Part shown: positions 10,236 through 21,150 of the stretch, in pieces | How the letters are laid out: the number at the start of each line of letters is the position of its first letter | Position numbering within the stretch: the stretch's first letter is position 1 | Assembly: GCA_944474755.1 (NCBI GenBank) | Contig: OX104113.1 | Location: 67,538,074 to 67,602,073, forward strand | Reading direction: 5' to 3' | Source: Limnoperna fortunei | Taxonomy: Eukaryota > Mollusca > Bivalvia > Mytilida > Modiolidae | DNA length: 64,000 nucleotides | The notes under the pieces: generated by a model | The model's database searches: none | What the model saw: the letters and a program-made list of their open reading frames with translations, nothing else | What the model was told of the DNA's origin: nothing | Made by a program: the position numbers and the translations under genes

Positions 10236-11500
10236 AACAGAGTTGCAATCAGCATTAAATGCAATGTACTTATACTGTGAAACTTGGAATCTTAAGGTAA
10301 ATACTACTAAAACCAATGTTGTTATATTTTCAAAAAGTCGTCGGACTGAAAATTGTCATTTTCTGTACAATAATGAACGTCTCTCTGTTATTAACGAATT
10401 TCAATACCTAGGCATTTTTCTAGAAAGGTACATTTCATGTTAATAAAGCCAGACTTGTGCAACAGGCTCGTAAAGCAATGTTTTATGTATTACGTAAAGC
10501 TAGAAAATTGTTTTTGCCAATTGATATATTATTGCAATTATTCGATGCTATGTTTACCCCTATATTGCTATATGGTGCTGAAGTATGCGGTTAGGAAAAT
10601 AATAATATTGTCGAAACCCTACAATTAGAATTCTGTAAATATATATTAAAAGTTAAAAAATGTACACCTAATTGCATTGTATATGGTGAACTTGGTAGAG
10701 TACAAATGTCTGTTAATATCAAGGCAAGAATGGTTGGTTTTTGGAAAAGTATTGTTACTGGAAAACAAGAAAAAATATCTCGTACATTGTATGACATGTT
10801 GTACAAACTAGACTCTGGTGATATATATCATTCAAAATGGTTAAATTTTGTTAAAAATGTATTGACTGAATGTGGCTTTATTGGTATTTGGAATAATCGA
10901 TATGTTGATACTAATAGCAATTTATCTAAAAATGTTAAACAGTATTATCATACTTTATTTGTTAATGATTGGAAACTTCAGATATTTAACTCGGCTAAAT
11001 GTTTAAACTATAGGAAGTTTAAAGCAGAATTCGGATTTGAGAACTATGTAACTGTGTTACCTTTAGATTTAATATTAACCTATGTAAATTTAGATGTGGC
11101 AGTCATAGATTGCCTATTGAATGTGGCAGATTTTATAGTATAGATAGATAAGAAAGACTATGTTGTTTATGCAACAGAGAAGAGCTAGGTGATGAATTCC
11201 ATTATATTTTCAATTGTACCTTCTTTACTAATGAACGTCAGAAATTTTTACCTTTTAACCTATGCAATACAAAAAATACGAATAGTTTCTTTGAGCTAAT
11301 GAATACAAGTGATCATTATGTTCTTATTGGCTTAGCTAAATTCTGTAAAATTGTAATGTCAATTTTCAAATAATATTTACCTTCCCACTAAATATTGTAT
11401 CTTGTAAATATGTTTGTTCATGCATTATATCAGTTTTATTGTTACATGTACTATCATGCCTCATGCGAGGCCTTTAGTGAAATAAATGTTTCAAATGTTT
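10236..11500 (+). pseudogene. LINE B, 5'-truncated non-LTR element
   Basis: Begins inside the RT (LNAMYLYCETWNLKVNTTKT, the palm-thumb boundary after the YXDD box) and continues EFQYLGIFLE, then in a shifted frame PILLYGAEVCG, and then 10706-11143 as a long connection domain. After another frameshift near 11130 the C-terminal CCLCNREELGDEFHYIFNC (C-x2-C...H-x4-C) zinc-finger-like motif follows, with a stop at about 11373. The 3' UTR ends in a small hairpin (GCCTCATGCGAGGC, 11457-11472) and AAATAAATGTTTCAAATG. Missing the endonuclease, catalytic RT boxes and ORF1. Confidence 0.8.
11456..11498 (+). repeat. LINE B 3'-terminal stem-loop and tail
   Basis: The stem GCCTCATGCGAGGC is followed ~10 nt later by AAATAAATGTTTCAAATG. 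LINE C ends with an analogous hairpin of different sequence (GCCCATATGGGC) and a similar tail (ATAAAGAATTTGAATTTG). This suggests structural conservation of an RT recognition element. Confidence 0.55.
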
Positions 11501-11642
11501 TGGTAGGACGTGTATTGTGTATTGATTATTTTTGCAATTAACATTGACACAAGCATCGCTTTTAAGTTTCAGGCCTATGAGCACTCGTGCTAAATCTGTC
11601 CCCAAAATATCCTCTTTTCAAGGGCACCTCCATGACAAATAT

Positions 11643-11880
11643 GTTGTTTTATTCAATAATATATAAAACATTTTGTATAAAAATAATGTGACTGAAAAAT
11701 TTGAATAAAAAAGGATATTCACTGAAAATAAAATGGTTATTCACCGCGGGAAAATGCATGCGATTGTTATTTAAAAAAGGGAATAACCGGGATTCTATAA
11801 ATAACAATCGCACATGCATTTTCCCGCGGTGAATAACCATTTTATTATTAGTGAATATCCTTTTTTATTGAATAAAACAA
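11643..11880. repeat. Foldback element, palindrome 1
   Basis: The right arm (11798-11880) is the reverse complement of left-arm sequence at 11701-11772 plus an outer piece near 11643-11660. Shared blocks include ATTCACCGCGGGAAAATGCAT and AAAAAAGGATATTCACT. The left arm carries an extra ~48 bp between the outer and inner parts. The loop is ~25 bp. No ORF inside. Confidence 0.75.
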
Positions 11881-11898
11881 TAACTGTCTTTTGATTCG

Positions 11899-12008
11899 GT
11901 AAATGTGTGGAGTTATTGACTTTTGAAAAAACTCTTTGTTATTCACCTCGCCCGCTGGGCTCGGTCAATAACAGTTTTTTCAAAAGTCAATAACTCCACA
12001 CATTTACC
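11899..12008. repeat. Foldback element, palindrome 2
   Basis: GGTAAATGTGTGGAGTTATT and GACTTTTGAAAAAACT (11899-11934) are repeated in reverse complement at 11972-12008 with near-perfect identity. The loop holds TCGCCCGCTGGGCTCGG. It sits 18 bp from palindrome 1; both contain GTTATTCAC or its complement. The two may form one double-hairpin element. Confidence 0.75.
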
Positions 12009-12197
12009 TCATCATAATACGTATCCGGTACTGATTAATTGTAATGCGAATATTCATAAGGATATTATGTTCAAGAAAGCACCGAAAAACTCAATTGCTG
12101 TAACAAATTATACAACAAAGATTGCAATTCACGAAAGTCGAATCGAGAGTTTCCACAAAAAGTTTGTAGCAAAATGTAACTGTATGTTGAAGGTGCT

Positions 12198-12598
12198 CAG
12201 TGCTCGACCCAAAGAGCTGCTCAGGGCGTCTCCAGGTGACGGATAGGGGAAGCCGTCTTGTTGCGAGATTACCGTGTTATAACACGGAAAGCCTGAGGGC
12301 GGCCAACAATGGCTTACCTGTTTGGAGAGTGCCATTCTCCTTGCATAAAGATAGTTTTTGTAGAGTACAAGAAAGGGTAAACTTATCGTTACCTCTATAA
12401 GGCTCAATTTTGCGCCACATCCGAAAACCTCATACTTTTACCAGTACAGTCAAAATTGTGTTCCGTTGATTTATCCATTATTCCTGTTGAATGATTGTTT
12501 GTTAACTTGTTCTCGTACTGCGTATAAATGAAATTAACGTTTGTGCTGTATTTAGCTGAAGCATTGCTTGTTTGACGTTAAGCTAACATTCAATCAAT
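12198..12598 (+). mobile_element. SINE-A copy 2
   Basis: Head GTGCTCGACCCAAAGAGCTG, then TAACACGGAAAGCCTGAGGG, GTTTGGAGAGTGCCAT, CTTGCATAAAGA, and the tail CTTGTTCTCGTACTGCGTAT, later GCATTGCTTGTTTGACGTTA and AATCAATAC. The tail contains a ~40-bp duplication or insertion relative to other copies, making this copy ~400 bp. Confidence 0.8.
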
Positions 12599-13965
12599 AC
12601 TACTCATTAAGCTTGAATGCGGTCTATATTAATTTTAAATTAGAAGTAAATGATTTTAAAATCTTTAAAAGTTTACGACTTACTGAATACTGTCTTTGGA
12701 AAGTGTTGAATTTACTAATGTTTAAATTGTCTTGTGACTTACATTTACAAATGATTCATATAAAAATAAATTGAAAAGACCATAAAGAAGACATAAAAGT
12801 TGTCAAAATGCAAGGTTTTCACTGTTTAATAAACATCTTGTTTACAGAATACAAGTTTATCCCAAAATCCATTTTAAGACAACACAGCATGGGTTTAATG
12901 ACTTTAAGGTGTTCTAAATAATGCATCTTCTTCGTCTTCTTCTTTACGGTTTCCAGTATTTCATCTTAGAGATGATTTATTACATCTATCACAAATGTTT
13001 ATAAGATAACTATAGTTTATTGTTAATTATATATGTGCTTTTTAAAGTTATGAAATATAGTAATACTTTTGGAGAACAAATATAATGACGACACACACAA
13101 AAACCAAATAACAGCATAATTAATATAAATGAGGAACCTCGTTTGTGATTAAAATATATACATATAAATTAATCGATAAAACCTTTATGGTCCAATATTA
13201 AAAATAAGACAAAACAACATAAAAGTGTTATTCATTTTTAGTCGTTTGATATAGTTTAAAATTGCTGTTAATGATAATTAACAGTTTTTTATAAAAAAAA
13301 ACAGTTTATCTAACCTAATTATGACAGTTATAGTTGCATTTCGAATTCACAGTAATATTAAATATTATTCCTCGTAATATGTGATCACAGTTTTATTCAA
13401 TCTTTAATGTATACACTATAAATTAATACATGTATATGGAGTTAAATTTAGTTGTTTTACGCAATCAACTTATTCAATTGATCCCTGTTAGCTTGCAGTC
13501 AAATTAAAAATTGTAAATGTTAAAAGCTTGAAACTGTTGCTGTAATAGTAATTTTAGTAAGTGAATTTATTTTTCGGTTAATTGATAACAGTTAATAAAG
13601 CCAAGTTCGAAACATAAGGCAATGAACAGAAGACACCTGGCGAACACAAAACAATAAACACTAAAACACACAGCAAACAAATAAGCACAACATTGCCCCT
13701 CTGAACAAATGGCTGATACTAAGTGTTCCTAAAGTGGAACTATTTTCTCGAAAGAGAGGAGCCACTGGTAAGTTATCCCATATCAGTGACCATCTTGAAA
13801 GAAAAAGTGTCAATGTTAATGAGACAAACAACAAGTTAACCCGACCCACGGATTACTCACAACGCAAAGAACAGACAACATTCAGAAAACGTAAACAGCA
13901 GTTTCTCTGAAAGGTAGCCATTCCCTGCATCATCGACATGCTATTCATATATGCCATAAAAATGT
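12599..13965. other. AT-rich non-coding stretch
   Basis: No exon, RNA gene or element recognised. At 13305-13345 the string TTATCTAACCTAATTATGAC followed by ATAGTTG recurs at about 53748-53780, a small dispersed repeat of unknown type. Confidence 0.4.
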
Positions 13966-13966
13966 C

Positions 13967-14055
13967 TTGGGGGCCTCGGTGGCCTCGAAGGTCGAGGGTT
14001 CTCTCCGGATACTCCAATAAAAACTGGACGCCATGATATATAAAATGTTGAGAAA
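13967..14055 (+). mobile_element. SINE-B fragment (tRNA-derived family)
   Basis: GGGGGCCTCGGTGGCC matches the A-box region of the tRNA-like head seen on the minus strand at 51455. The copy then jumps to CCAATAAAAACTGGACGCCA and TGATATATAAAATGTTGAGA, which match the body of the copy at 58004-58107. Internally deleted between the boxes. Confidence 0.65.
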
Positions 14056-15850
14056 CGTATAGCGGCTACATTGCACATGCTTCTTAACAGTAACCTGGTA
14101 AACTCTTTCAATTTAAATAATACATATAAACACCAATAAACAAAACAGTATTTGCACATTTATATTATTTAAAAAGAGAAATATCTAATTCACAAGTAAC
14201 AACTATATATTTATATGGTGACATAGACGTGTCTATTTTATCAAAATCATAAATAAACACGGTGAATCTAAAAAAAACTAGCATCTTTTTACTCAGTGCT
14301 TGGTTTCTTCACATAACATATTGGAACTCCGGTCTCGTTTTCTGACAGCGGACACTACCACACATTCCTCCCCGTTTACATTAAGGCCTTTTTATTGTTG
14401 AAAACCTCAATGTTCTAAACATTATAGCGTTATTATAGAGGTTTTTGAGTAACCTTATAGACTTACTGTTACATCTTTCCCTGTAACCTTAATATAATCA
14501 GAAACTTTCGTACTGATCAGAAACTGACACACATATTATAAAGACAATTCATGTAAAAACAGGCTTAAAATTTAAATGTAATTTTGAAACTTCAAAAGCA
14601 TACAAATGACAATTGTAGAATTGTTTGTGCATATTATATTCATTTGATTATTCAAATTATCTTTTCTTAAAATTAATATTTTATCGCAGATTGATTAGTT
14701 TTCTCTCGTATACTTTGAGTAATGTAGTGAATGTGTATTAACAACTCTTACAGATCCCCTTTCTATAACAAAAATGGTATTTCTATTGTATAGCTTTTAT
14801 TTCAAGACAAAAAGTGTTGAAACGTTCCGGTTTTTTAGCATGTATCAACCGTTGTCTGTTTCTGGAAATACTTGTACTTAAATGAACAAAAATCTAACAC
14901 CACATATGCTTTGTAGAATTACATTCCAACAGATTACCAACAAATCTTCCAAAACATGACGATTATCTGTACTCTGAATCAACGGTTAAAAATGGCTTAA
15001 ATGACTTTTTTATTCAACGAACATAACATCGCATCCAATCAAAATCGACGTTACAGCTGGTGTTGTATTAGAAACAGATTACAACTGTTCTCGCCTATCA
15101 GTTATATTATATATTTTTTTAAGTGAACAACCTTATCTGGAATGGCATTTGGAAACCTAAAAGTACAATACCAGTCTCAAAAGTTAAACCAGATCAGAAA
15201 AAATTATGATTTATAAAAATAAAATTTAAAAATGTATCATTCTATATTTTAAAGATCAGGAAGCATCACTACCATCACTGATGAAGTCGGAAAGATTTTA
15301 AAAACACAGGAAAAAATTTTTCACATGACAAATTTATACCTAATCTAATATATTTTATCAATATTATTATTACACAGTCTTGTTTAAAGACTCTTTTATT
15401 AAATACATGTACACAAAAAAATTAAAAACATTGAATAACATATTCTTAAAAACACAACGTAATTTAAAGTAAAAAGTCATGTTTCCACGATCCTAGTACT
15501 TTCATCAACGGCTTTGCTTCATGTATGACATATTGATGTGTTACAAAGTTGATTCCGTGACGTTTGTGATAAAGAAACTCAATCTACCTTTAGAGGTGTG
15601 CGGTGTTAGATCCCAAATCCCAGTTTCACGGAAATGATACAGATACTTGATATATCCAAACATTTTATAACCTAATGCTATTTGGACATGGCGAATTACA
15701 TCCAGGCCACAGTCAGGTGACATGGGTCTTCCTCAAATCGTCTAAATGTTACTAAGATGATGATTTTCTCGAGTCCCGCAACTTGTGACAACTAAAATCT
15801 GTGTATAGAAACCCTATGATGGATATGTGACAATTTATTTCGGGGCGAAT
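14056..15850. other. Non-coding stretch
   Basis: No recognised gene or repeat. A 61-codon minus ORF (15541-15723) lacks homology signals and splice-site context and is not called. It may include distal upstream sequence of the gene at 17746. Confidence 0.35.
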
Positions 15851-15852
15851 TC

Positions 15853-15955
15853 GTAATGTGCTTTGGTTTTTCCTTGATCACGTGATGTGTACAGGATATT
15901 CGCCACTTTAAAAGTAGAGGTTAACATAGTCCAGACGTAAGGTAAGCAGCATAAT
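15853..15955 (+). promoter_or_regulatory. Possible first exon and promoter region of the 17746 gene
   Basis: A 45-bp block (GTAATGTGCTTTGG, then TTGATCACGTGATGTGTACA, GGATAT) is repeated at 28752-28797. About 45 bp downstream, GACGTAAG followed by GTAAGC is a strong 5' splice-donor match. The coding exon at 17746 is preceded by a good acceptor (TTTTTTACAG at 17715-17724), so a 5' UTR exon must lie upstream and this is the best candidate. Inference only; the 45-bp match may simply be a repeat. Confidence 0.35.
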
Positions 15956-17640
15956 TAATTTAATAAATCGAGAATGCGTAAACACACATAACAGGTTTAA
16001 AGACGTATCACGTCAAAGATAACCAAACTCGCACTTTATTCAAGAAGAAAACGGTTTATTTTTTACAGTTTCATTTAGATCCATGTCGCTAGTAATAAAA
16101 ATATTATGCGGTCAAGTCGTGACTATTAGGAGATAGGTGTTTTGTATTTCACCACTTGTCGGCATCAATGGTTGGTTTGATGATCGCATTGAGTTTATAA
16201 GCGATGCGCAACGAATGAATAGCGCTAAATCTTCAGGTGACGATTATCTTCATTTTGCAGCAACAATACAAATCTGACATGATTGAATTAAACATTTATT
16301 ATATTTACACGGCACGAAAAATGCGCTGAGGTTAAACACGACCTGCATCAAGAAGACACTGATGTAAATGTATTCTATTCTGTAACTCAAACAGGGCTTT
16401 GTTGTACCTTGGTTGATGTTATCCCTTCTAACATTTCATGAAGTTCTATGGCCGTCTTGATTGATGTTATGGGTATTCCATATATCAAATACGATTAGAC
16501 ATTTTTGTTTAGTCATGGATAGTCTTTATACTCCCTGGATGTGACTTTGTTCGTGATATGACAATTTGTAGCTCGACGGGTATTCCCAATTAGAGGCAGG
16601 TACTGGTTACTCGTCCAGATCACTTAAGTGCAACCATTGTTTTTGTTGGGCTCTGGTTACTCACTTTCTGCTTTTAGTGTTAAGGTTATTTTGTGTTGTT
16701 TATGTTTGTATAAATCAGCCTTGACTCTCAGTTTTTGTTGTTTGGTAGATATATTTTATGAGCTGGCATCTTCTTCAAGCAATATTGTTTCCGTTTGGTA
16801 ATAAACATTATGAAACGTTATACAGGTGTACATAGTAAACATTATAACTTAGACTTTATACATTAATCTCCTGCAAAGTGTATGTTGTTTGAGGTCCTTA
16901 AAAATATTCTTTAACCTTAAAATGGAATAAGGGTTGTTGTTTATTACCATCTCCTACTCAAATTATGAACTCTTAGAAGTTAATGACTATCTGCTACTTG
17001 ATTAGGTGTTCACTAAATATATAAATAATAAATATTTTGTCATATCATTGGTTAACGTAAGGATCGCACTAATATGTGACTGAAATTTCGATAAATTCTT
17101 TGATTGGATAGTAATCAGTATTTTGTGTGGGAATGTTACGTTCCACATATTGACTCTTATTTCATTCAGTGCATTGTTTAGTGAACATTTTTATAAATTA
17201 AACATTGTACCAAAATCTACCTACTTTTTAATGCTGTTTGAAAATTAATTGATATTTTCTCTATCTTTATTTTCGTTCTGATATTGATGCAAAAAGAACA
17301 ACACATTTCCTACCACTCATTTTGAACATTAGTGCAGGGATTCAATTTTTGTTGAATATGTTTTTCAAAAAGCAAGTGTGAAGTGACGAGAGGTATTAAA
17401 AACTTTCCATCACCATTGGTTATAATAGTTTAGCGTAAACAATGTCCTTGATAGGTACATTTTTTTACCTGTTTACCTATCGTACAAATAAATTTACAAC
17501 CAACAGATACTTCAATAAAACCCATAAAATTGGTAATGCATGTTTGTCTTTCTATTGACTTTGCAAAAAGCAATTGGTCATTTGGATTTAATTTGAACTG
17601 TTTTATACAGATTTTGTCTTTAGATAGAGAGGTCAAATAA
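15956..17640. other. Inferred 5' UTR intron and upstream sequence
   Basis: No coding potential. If the donor near 15946 is used, this is most of a ~1.77-kb first intron of the 17746 gene. Confidence 0.3.
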
Positions 17641-17641
17641 G

Positions 17642-17688
<47 letters not shown>
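17641..17688. repeat. (ATT)n microsatellite
   Basis: Around 15 uninterrupted ATT/TTA trinucleotides, 36 bp upstream of the splice acceptor of the 17746 gene. It creates a poly-Asn frame on the minus strand that is not a gene. Confidence 0.95.
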
Positions 17689-17745
17689 GTTTTAAGTTTT
17701 TAACATTGTGCTTATTTTTTACAGTAAACATCCACATTATAAAAC

Positions 17746-19400
17746 ATGGCGGAATTTGAAATAGTTGATGAGATATTCGAAGATGCTGCCGAAGGATTTG
17801 AAGACGCCAGCGAAGAGGCAGAAGAAATGTCGGAAGAAATACAAGAAGAAATAGCGGAAGCGAGAGCAAATGTGGAGGAGTTATCTCAAGCTAGAAGTGA
17901 ATTTGAAATTCTTTCGAAAACCGTTGAGGCCCTTAAATCATTTGGTGTTTTTGTCGTAAAAAATATTGCAATCGGTGCTATATTGTTTGGTGTAAATGTT
18001 GGATTGTCAAAACTAATAAACATCGGAAAGGATCAAGGACAAAAAGAGTCAAATCGACGAAAACTTGCAGTTGTTAAAGCAATCACAGATCTAATAAAAA
18101 CTGAAACTGATATTTGCAAGAAAGTCACAGACTGGTTAAAAGAACACAAAGATGACACCATTGAATTGGAGGACATTACAGTTCCTTTAGAATCAATCTT
18201 CCATACTTATCTTGGACCCATTTCTGATGTAAGCTTGTTATATAGTTTCTAAGTAATTAGTTCTACATATATTAGACAATCATAGTTTTTTAAAGTGAAC
18301 TGGGACCACTGCTCGACCCAGAGCAGCCCAGCGCGTCCCCGAGTGACGTATAGGGGAAACCCTGTCGTTGGAGGTTGTCATGTCATAATACGGAAAGCCT
18401 AGCCGCGGACCGCAGTGGGTCACGTGTTTGGAGAGTGCCATGCTGCTTGCACGATAAAGACCCCTTTTGTAGATTTCTAAAAAAATAAGCTCAACGTAGC
18501 CGCTACCCATACTCCATACTTTTCAAGTGGCGGTTAAAATTGTGTTTTCTATGTCTCATCCCTTTTTCCTGTTGATGTATTGATTGTTAACTTGTTCTCG
18601 CCCGGAATATAGCTGAAATACTGCTGGCTGGTCGTAAAACAAACATTCAGTCAATCAGTGCATGTTGTCAATATGTGATTAAATCCACTAGACAAGAGTA
18701 TATTGGCCAAAAAAAGTCGTTCTGTAGACAAATAAAGAAATTGGCAAATATTTGGAACATTTTAAATGTTACTCAACTGGATAAAGACACTTTCAGTTCA
18801 ATTTGAGTAAAAAAGAGCATTCAAGTGATCAATTATAAACTGCACACGATGATGACCGGACAACATCTCATATAGCTTATATAGGTACTATAAAAACAAA
18901 CTAGTTATTATAGTTAAGAAATTAAAACGTGTGCTTATAAAAAATAAAAAATATTTATGTGAGATTGTTTATTTTAACAATTATGAGTTTTTAAACTATT
19001 TACTCGATGGTTTTTTCCAGTGATTTCTTTAATGGCTAAAGTTACATTCTGCTACTAATCTGTTACTACCTTATTAGTTTATATTTCATTTTAAAAAATA
19101 ATAAATTTACTTACTGAAAATTATTGAAAATTGCAGGCTGTTGATCAAGCTTTCAAAGCAGCACAGCCCTTGCAGACAAAGATTAATAGCAAAGTCTCGT
19201 GGGAAGTTCCTACTGCAGAAGATGTGGGACATCTTTTTAAAGCTTCGGAAGCATTTCTAACAGCCTTCGATAACTTCAGAAAGTTTTGTGTGGAACATTC
19301 GTCTAAATTTCCAGTACTCAAGACCTTACCACTCACACAAGATGACATTGATAATATAAAAAGTCAGCTGGATGCTGTCAAAAACATGCCGTTTTATTAA
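17746..19400 (+). CDS. Two-exon gene of unknown family, acidic helical protein (paralogue of the 38-39 kb gene)
   Basis: Coding exon 1 is 17746-18228 and exon 2 is 19137-19400. The donor GAT|GTAAGC and acceptor TTGCAG|GCT are both in phase 0, giving a 248-aa protein. The start context is AAAACATGGCGG, and a TTTTTTACAG acceptor 21 bp upstream implies a 5' UTR exon. Residues 1-65 are an acidic, Glu-rich predicted helix or coiled coil. Residues 66-91 (from FGVFVVKNIAIG) are hydrophobic and could span or insert in a membrane. Then comes a basic helix and WLKEHKDDTIELEDITVPLE (about 130-149). Exon 2 is predicted all-helical. The gene at 38025-39083 shares WLxxHKDDT, the following V/I-P pattern and the intron position and phase. 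No signal peptide or known domain recognised; function unknown. A SINE-A copy lies in the 908-bp intron. Confidence 0.75.
18296..18660 (+). mobile_element. SINE-A copy 3, inside the intron of the 17746 gene
   Basis: The clearest copy of the family, ~365 bp. Landmarks: CTGCTCGACCCAGAGCAGCC, GGTTGTCATGTCATAATACG, CCGCGGACCGCAGTGGGTCA, AAAGACCCCTTTTGTAGATT, CTACCCATACTCCATACTTT, tail CTTGTTCTCGCCCGGAATAT and GGCTGGTCGTAAAAC. It lies sense to the host gene and starts 67 bp after the splice donor. Confidence 0.9.
18661..19136 (+). other. Remainder of intron 1 (coding) of the 17746 gene
   Basis: AT-rich intronic sequence ending at the acceptor TTATTGAAAATTGCAG. Nothing else recognised. Confidence 0.6.
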
Positions 19401-19957
19401 ATGCAATAAGGCATACAAATTCGTACGACTACACTCTGCTTATTTGGGACAAATGAGTACATCTGCCTATTCTGTATATCTTTGTTATAAATAATATGGC
19501 GTTTTAAAGTCATCTCATTGTAATAGAAGGTTCTTGTACTATACACCTTTTTCCTATTTTTAATTTTAAGTTTCGCTATCAGTACATGTGTGCAGGATGA
19601 GATTTGCTGGTAAAATGGATGAATCCATACGTGCATTTTAGAAGGTTTGCTTTTTAAAAGCTTTATGTAAGGCAATTTTCTAATATGTTGTCAATAAAAC
19701 ATATTGACAATAGTGAAAAATGCCTATGCTAGAGCGGATTTATATGTGATATATATATCGAGAATTTTCGACTGATCTAAATAATAACAAAGTGTCAATC
19801 AATTACTAGTACAAATGTATCAATTAAAGCGGTTCATAAACTCGATGGTTTCAAGAAGACACAGTTTTATTAAATGCAAGACTATAGGTAAAATTTGTTT
19901 ATTAGAGACCAATGGTATATATTTATTCTAAATAATATATAATGTTGGGATCGTGCT
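19401..19957 (+). other. Probable 3' UTR of the 17746 gene and flank
   Basis: Follows the TAA stop at 19398-19400. CAATAAAAC at 19691-19699 contains AATAAA and is the likely polyadenylation signal. No other feature. Confidence 0.45.
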
Positions 19958-19959
19958 GG

Positions 19960-20280
19960 GAGTGTTCCGTTTGCTCGACACACAGATCAACTCAACGCGT
20001 CCCGGTTGGTAGATAGGGGAGACTTTCTCGTTGGGGGTTGTCATGTCATAATACAGGACGGATTGTCGCGGGCCATAGTTGGAGACGTGTTTGGAGAGTG
20101 CCATGACCGAGAGTGCCACTCAATACTCAATACTCCATACTTTTCCACTAGCGGTCAAAATTTTGTTCCAACAGCTCACCCCTTTTATCCGTTGATTTAT
20201 TGTTTGGTAGCTTGTTCTCGTCCTGAATATAGCAAAACTACTGCTTGCTGGACGTAAGCAAGCATCCAATAAATCAATCC
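19960..20280 (+). mobile_element. SINE-A copy 4
   Basis: GCTCGACACACAGATCAACT, GGTTGTCATGTCATAATACA, GTGTTTGGAGAGTGCCATGA, then the tail CTTGTTCTCGTCCTGAATAT, CTGCTTGCTGGACGTAAGCA, and AATAAATCAATC. The middle AAAGACC segment is deleted. The tail is the best match to the LINE 1 3' end. Confidence 0.85.
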
Positions 20281-20369
20281 GGTAGTCGTAGTATGTTGGG
20301 CGATTAAAATATTAGTGTTTGTTTAACTTTACGATCCCATATTACATGCTCAAAACCTAAAAAAAGACG

Positions 20370-21150
20370 TATTTAAGTTAGTTATCTATAGTTTCCAGTG
20401 TCCTTTGATCGAGGATAAATTTGAGTTTTCGTAAGACATTTAAACGTTTATATGCCTTTTCTATTATAAAATCGATGTTTATTCCATGTAGCATCATTGA
20501 GAAATAAACTTCAAGATGTTTGTGGCGGGATACTTCACTTACCAGCGCATTATTCATATAAAGGTTCTAATGGTTTGATTTTAGAAGTCTCCAGGATATG
20601 GTCATGGTCTCTGTTTTGTTATAGTTAAAGCTAACAAGCATTTAGGAGACCATCTATGTATTTTTCCAATATTGCCATTCAAACTATTCGCTGCCACAAC
20701 AGGACTATCTACAATTAATTAAAGGCAGGTGTCGTCAGCAAATAATTTAATAGTGAACCGTGAGGATAATAAAAAGGGAGGGCTCCCAGGATTTACCCTT
20801 GAGGAATAACTTTTTTATGTCCCTAGTCCGATTACGAATTATTTATTACTATCCTTTGTTTCCTTCTCGATAAATAATGTTCTACTCGTTTTAAGTGCCT
20901 TTGATTCCCGATGCCTTTAATTTACATAACAATGCCTAACTCAAATGCTTTAATGATATCACAAAATACAACCCTTACTTCTTTTCGATCACCTAATGTT
21001 TTTTTTCAAAATTGCTCGTGATATACAATAATTGATTTATAGCAGACTGATTTTGTGTGATCGTTTCCGTAAGTGCGTAGATAATTATTTAATATATTTA
21101 TTAATATATCTTTCCATGATTTTTCCAATTGCACTAATAAAAGAGAATCA
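20370..21150 (-). pseudogene. LINE D, heavily decayed RT fragment
   Basis: Read in several minus frames: IMERYINKYI (RT finger/palm), VVFCDIIKAFE (the FCDxSKAFD block, 20940-21000), remnants of GVPQGSILG degraded to SRVNPGSPPF (~20790), LFADDTC (the FADD catalytic box, 20728-20750), and KAYKRLNVLRKLKF (thumb, ~20420-20460). The motif order is correct for a CR1/jockey-type LINE like LINEs 4 and 5. No continuous frame longer than ~60 codons remains. Confidence 0.75.

Noticed and set aside
15255..15300. Second hammerhead candidate (CACTGATGAAGTCGGAAAG)
   Set aside because: CUGAUGA and GAAA are only 5 nt apart, leaving no room for stem II, and flanks do not pair for stem I or III.
15541..15723. 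61-codon minus ORF upstream of the 17746 gene
   Set aside because: No recognisable homology and no splice or polyadenylation context was established.
17633..17869. 78-codon minus ORF with poly-Asn
   Set aside because: Shadow of the 17746 coding exon plus the ATT microsatellite.
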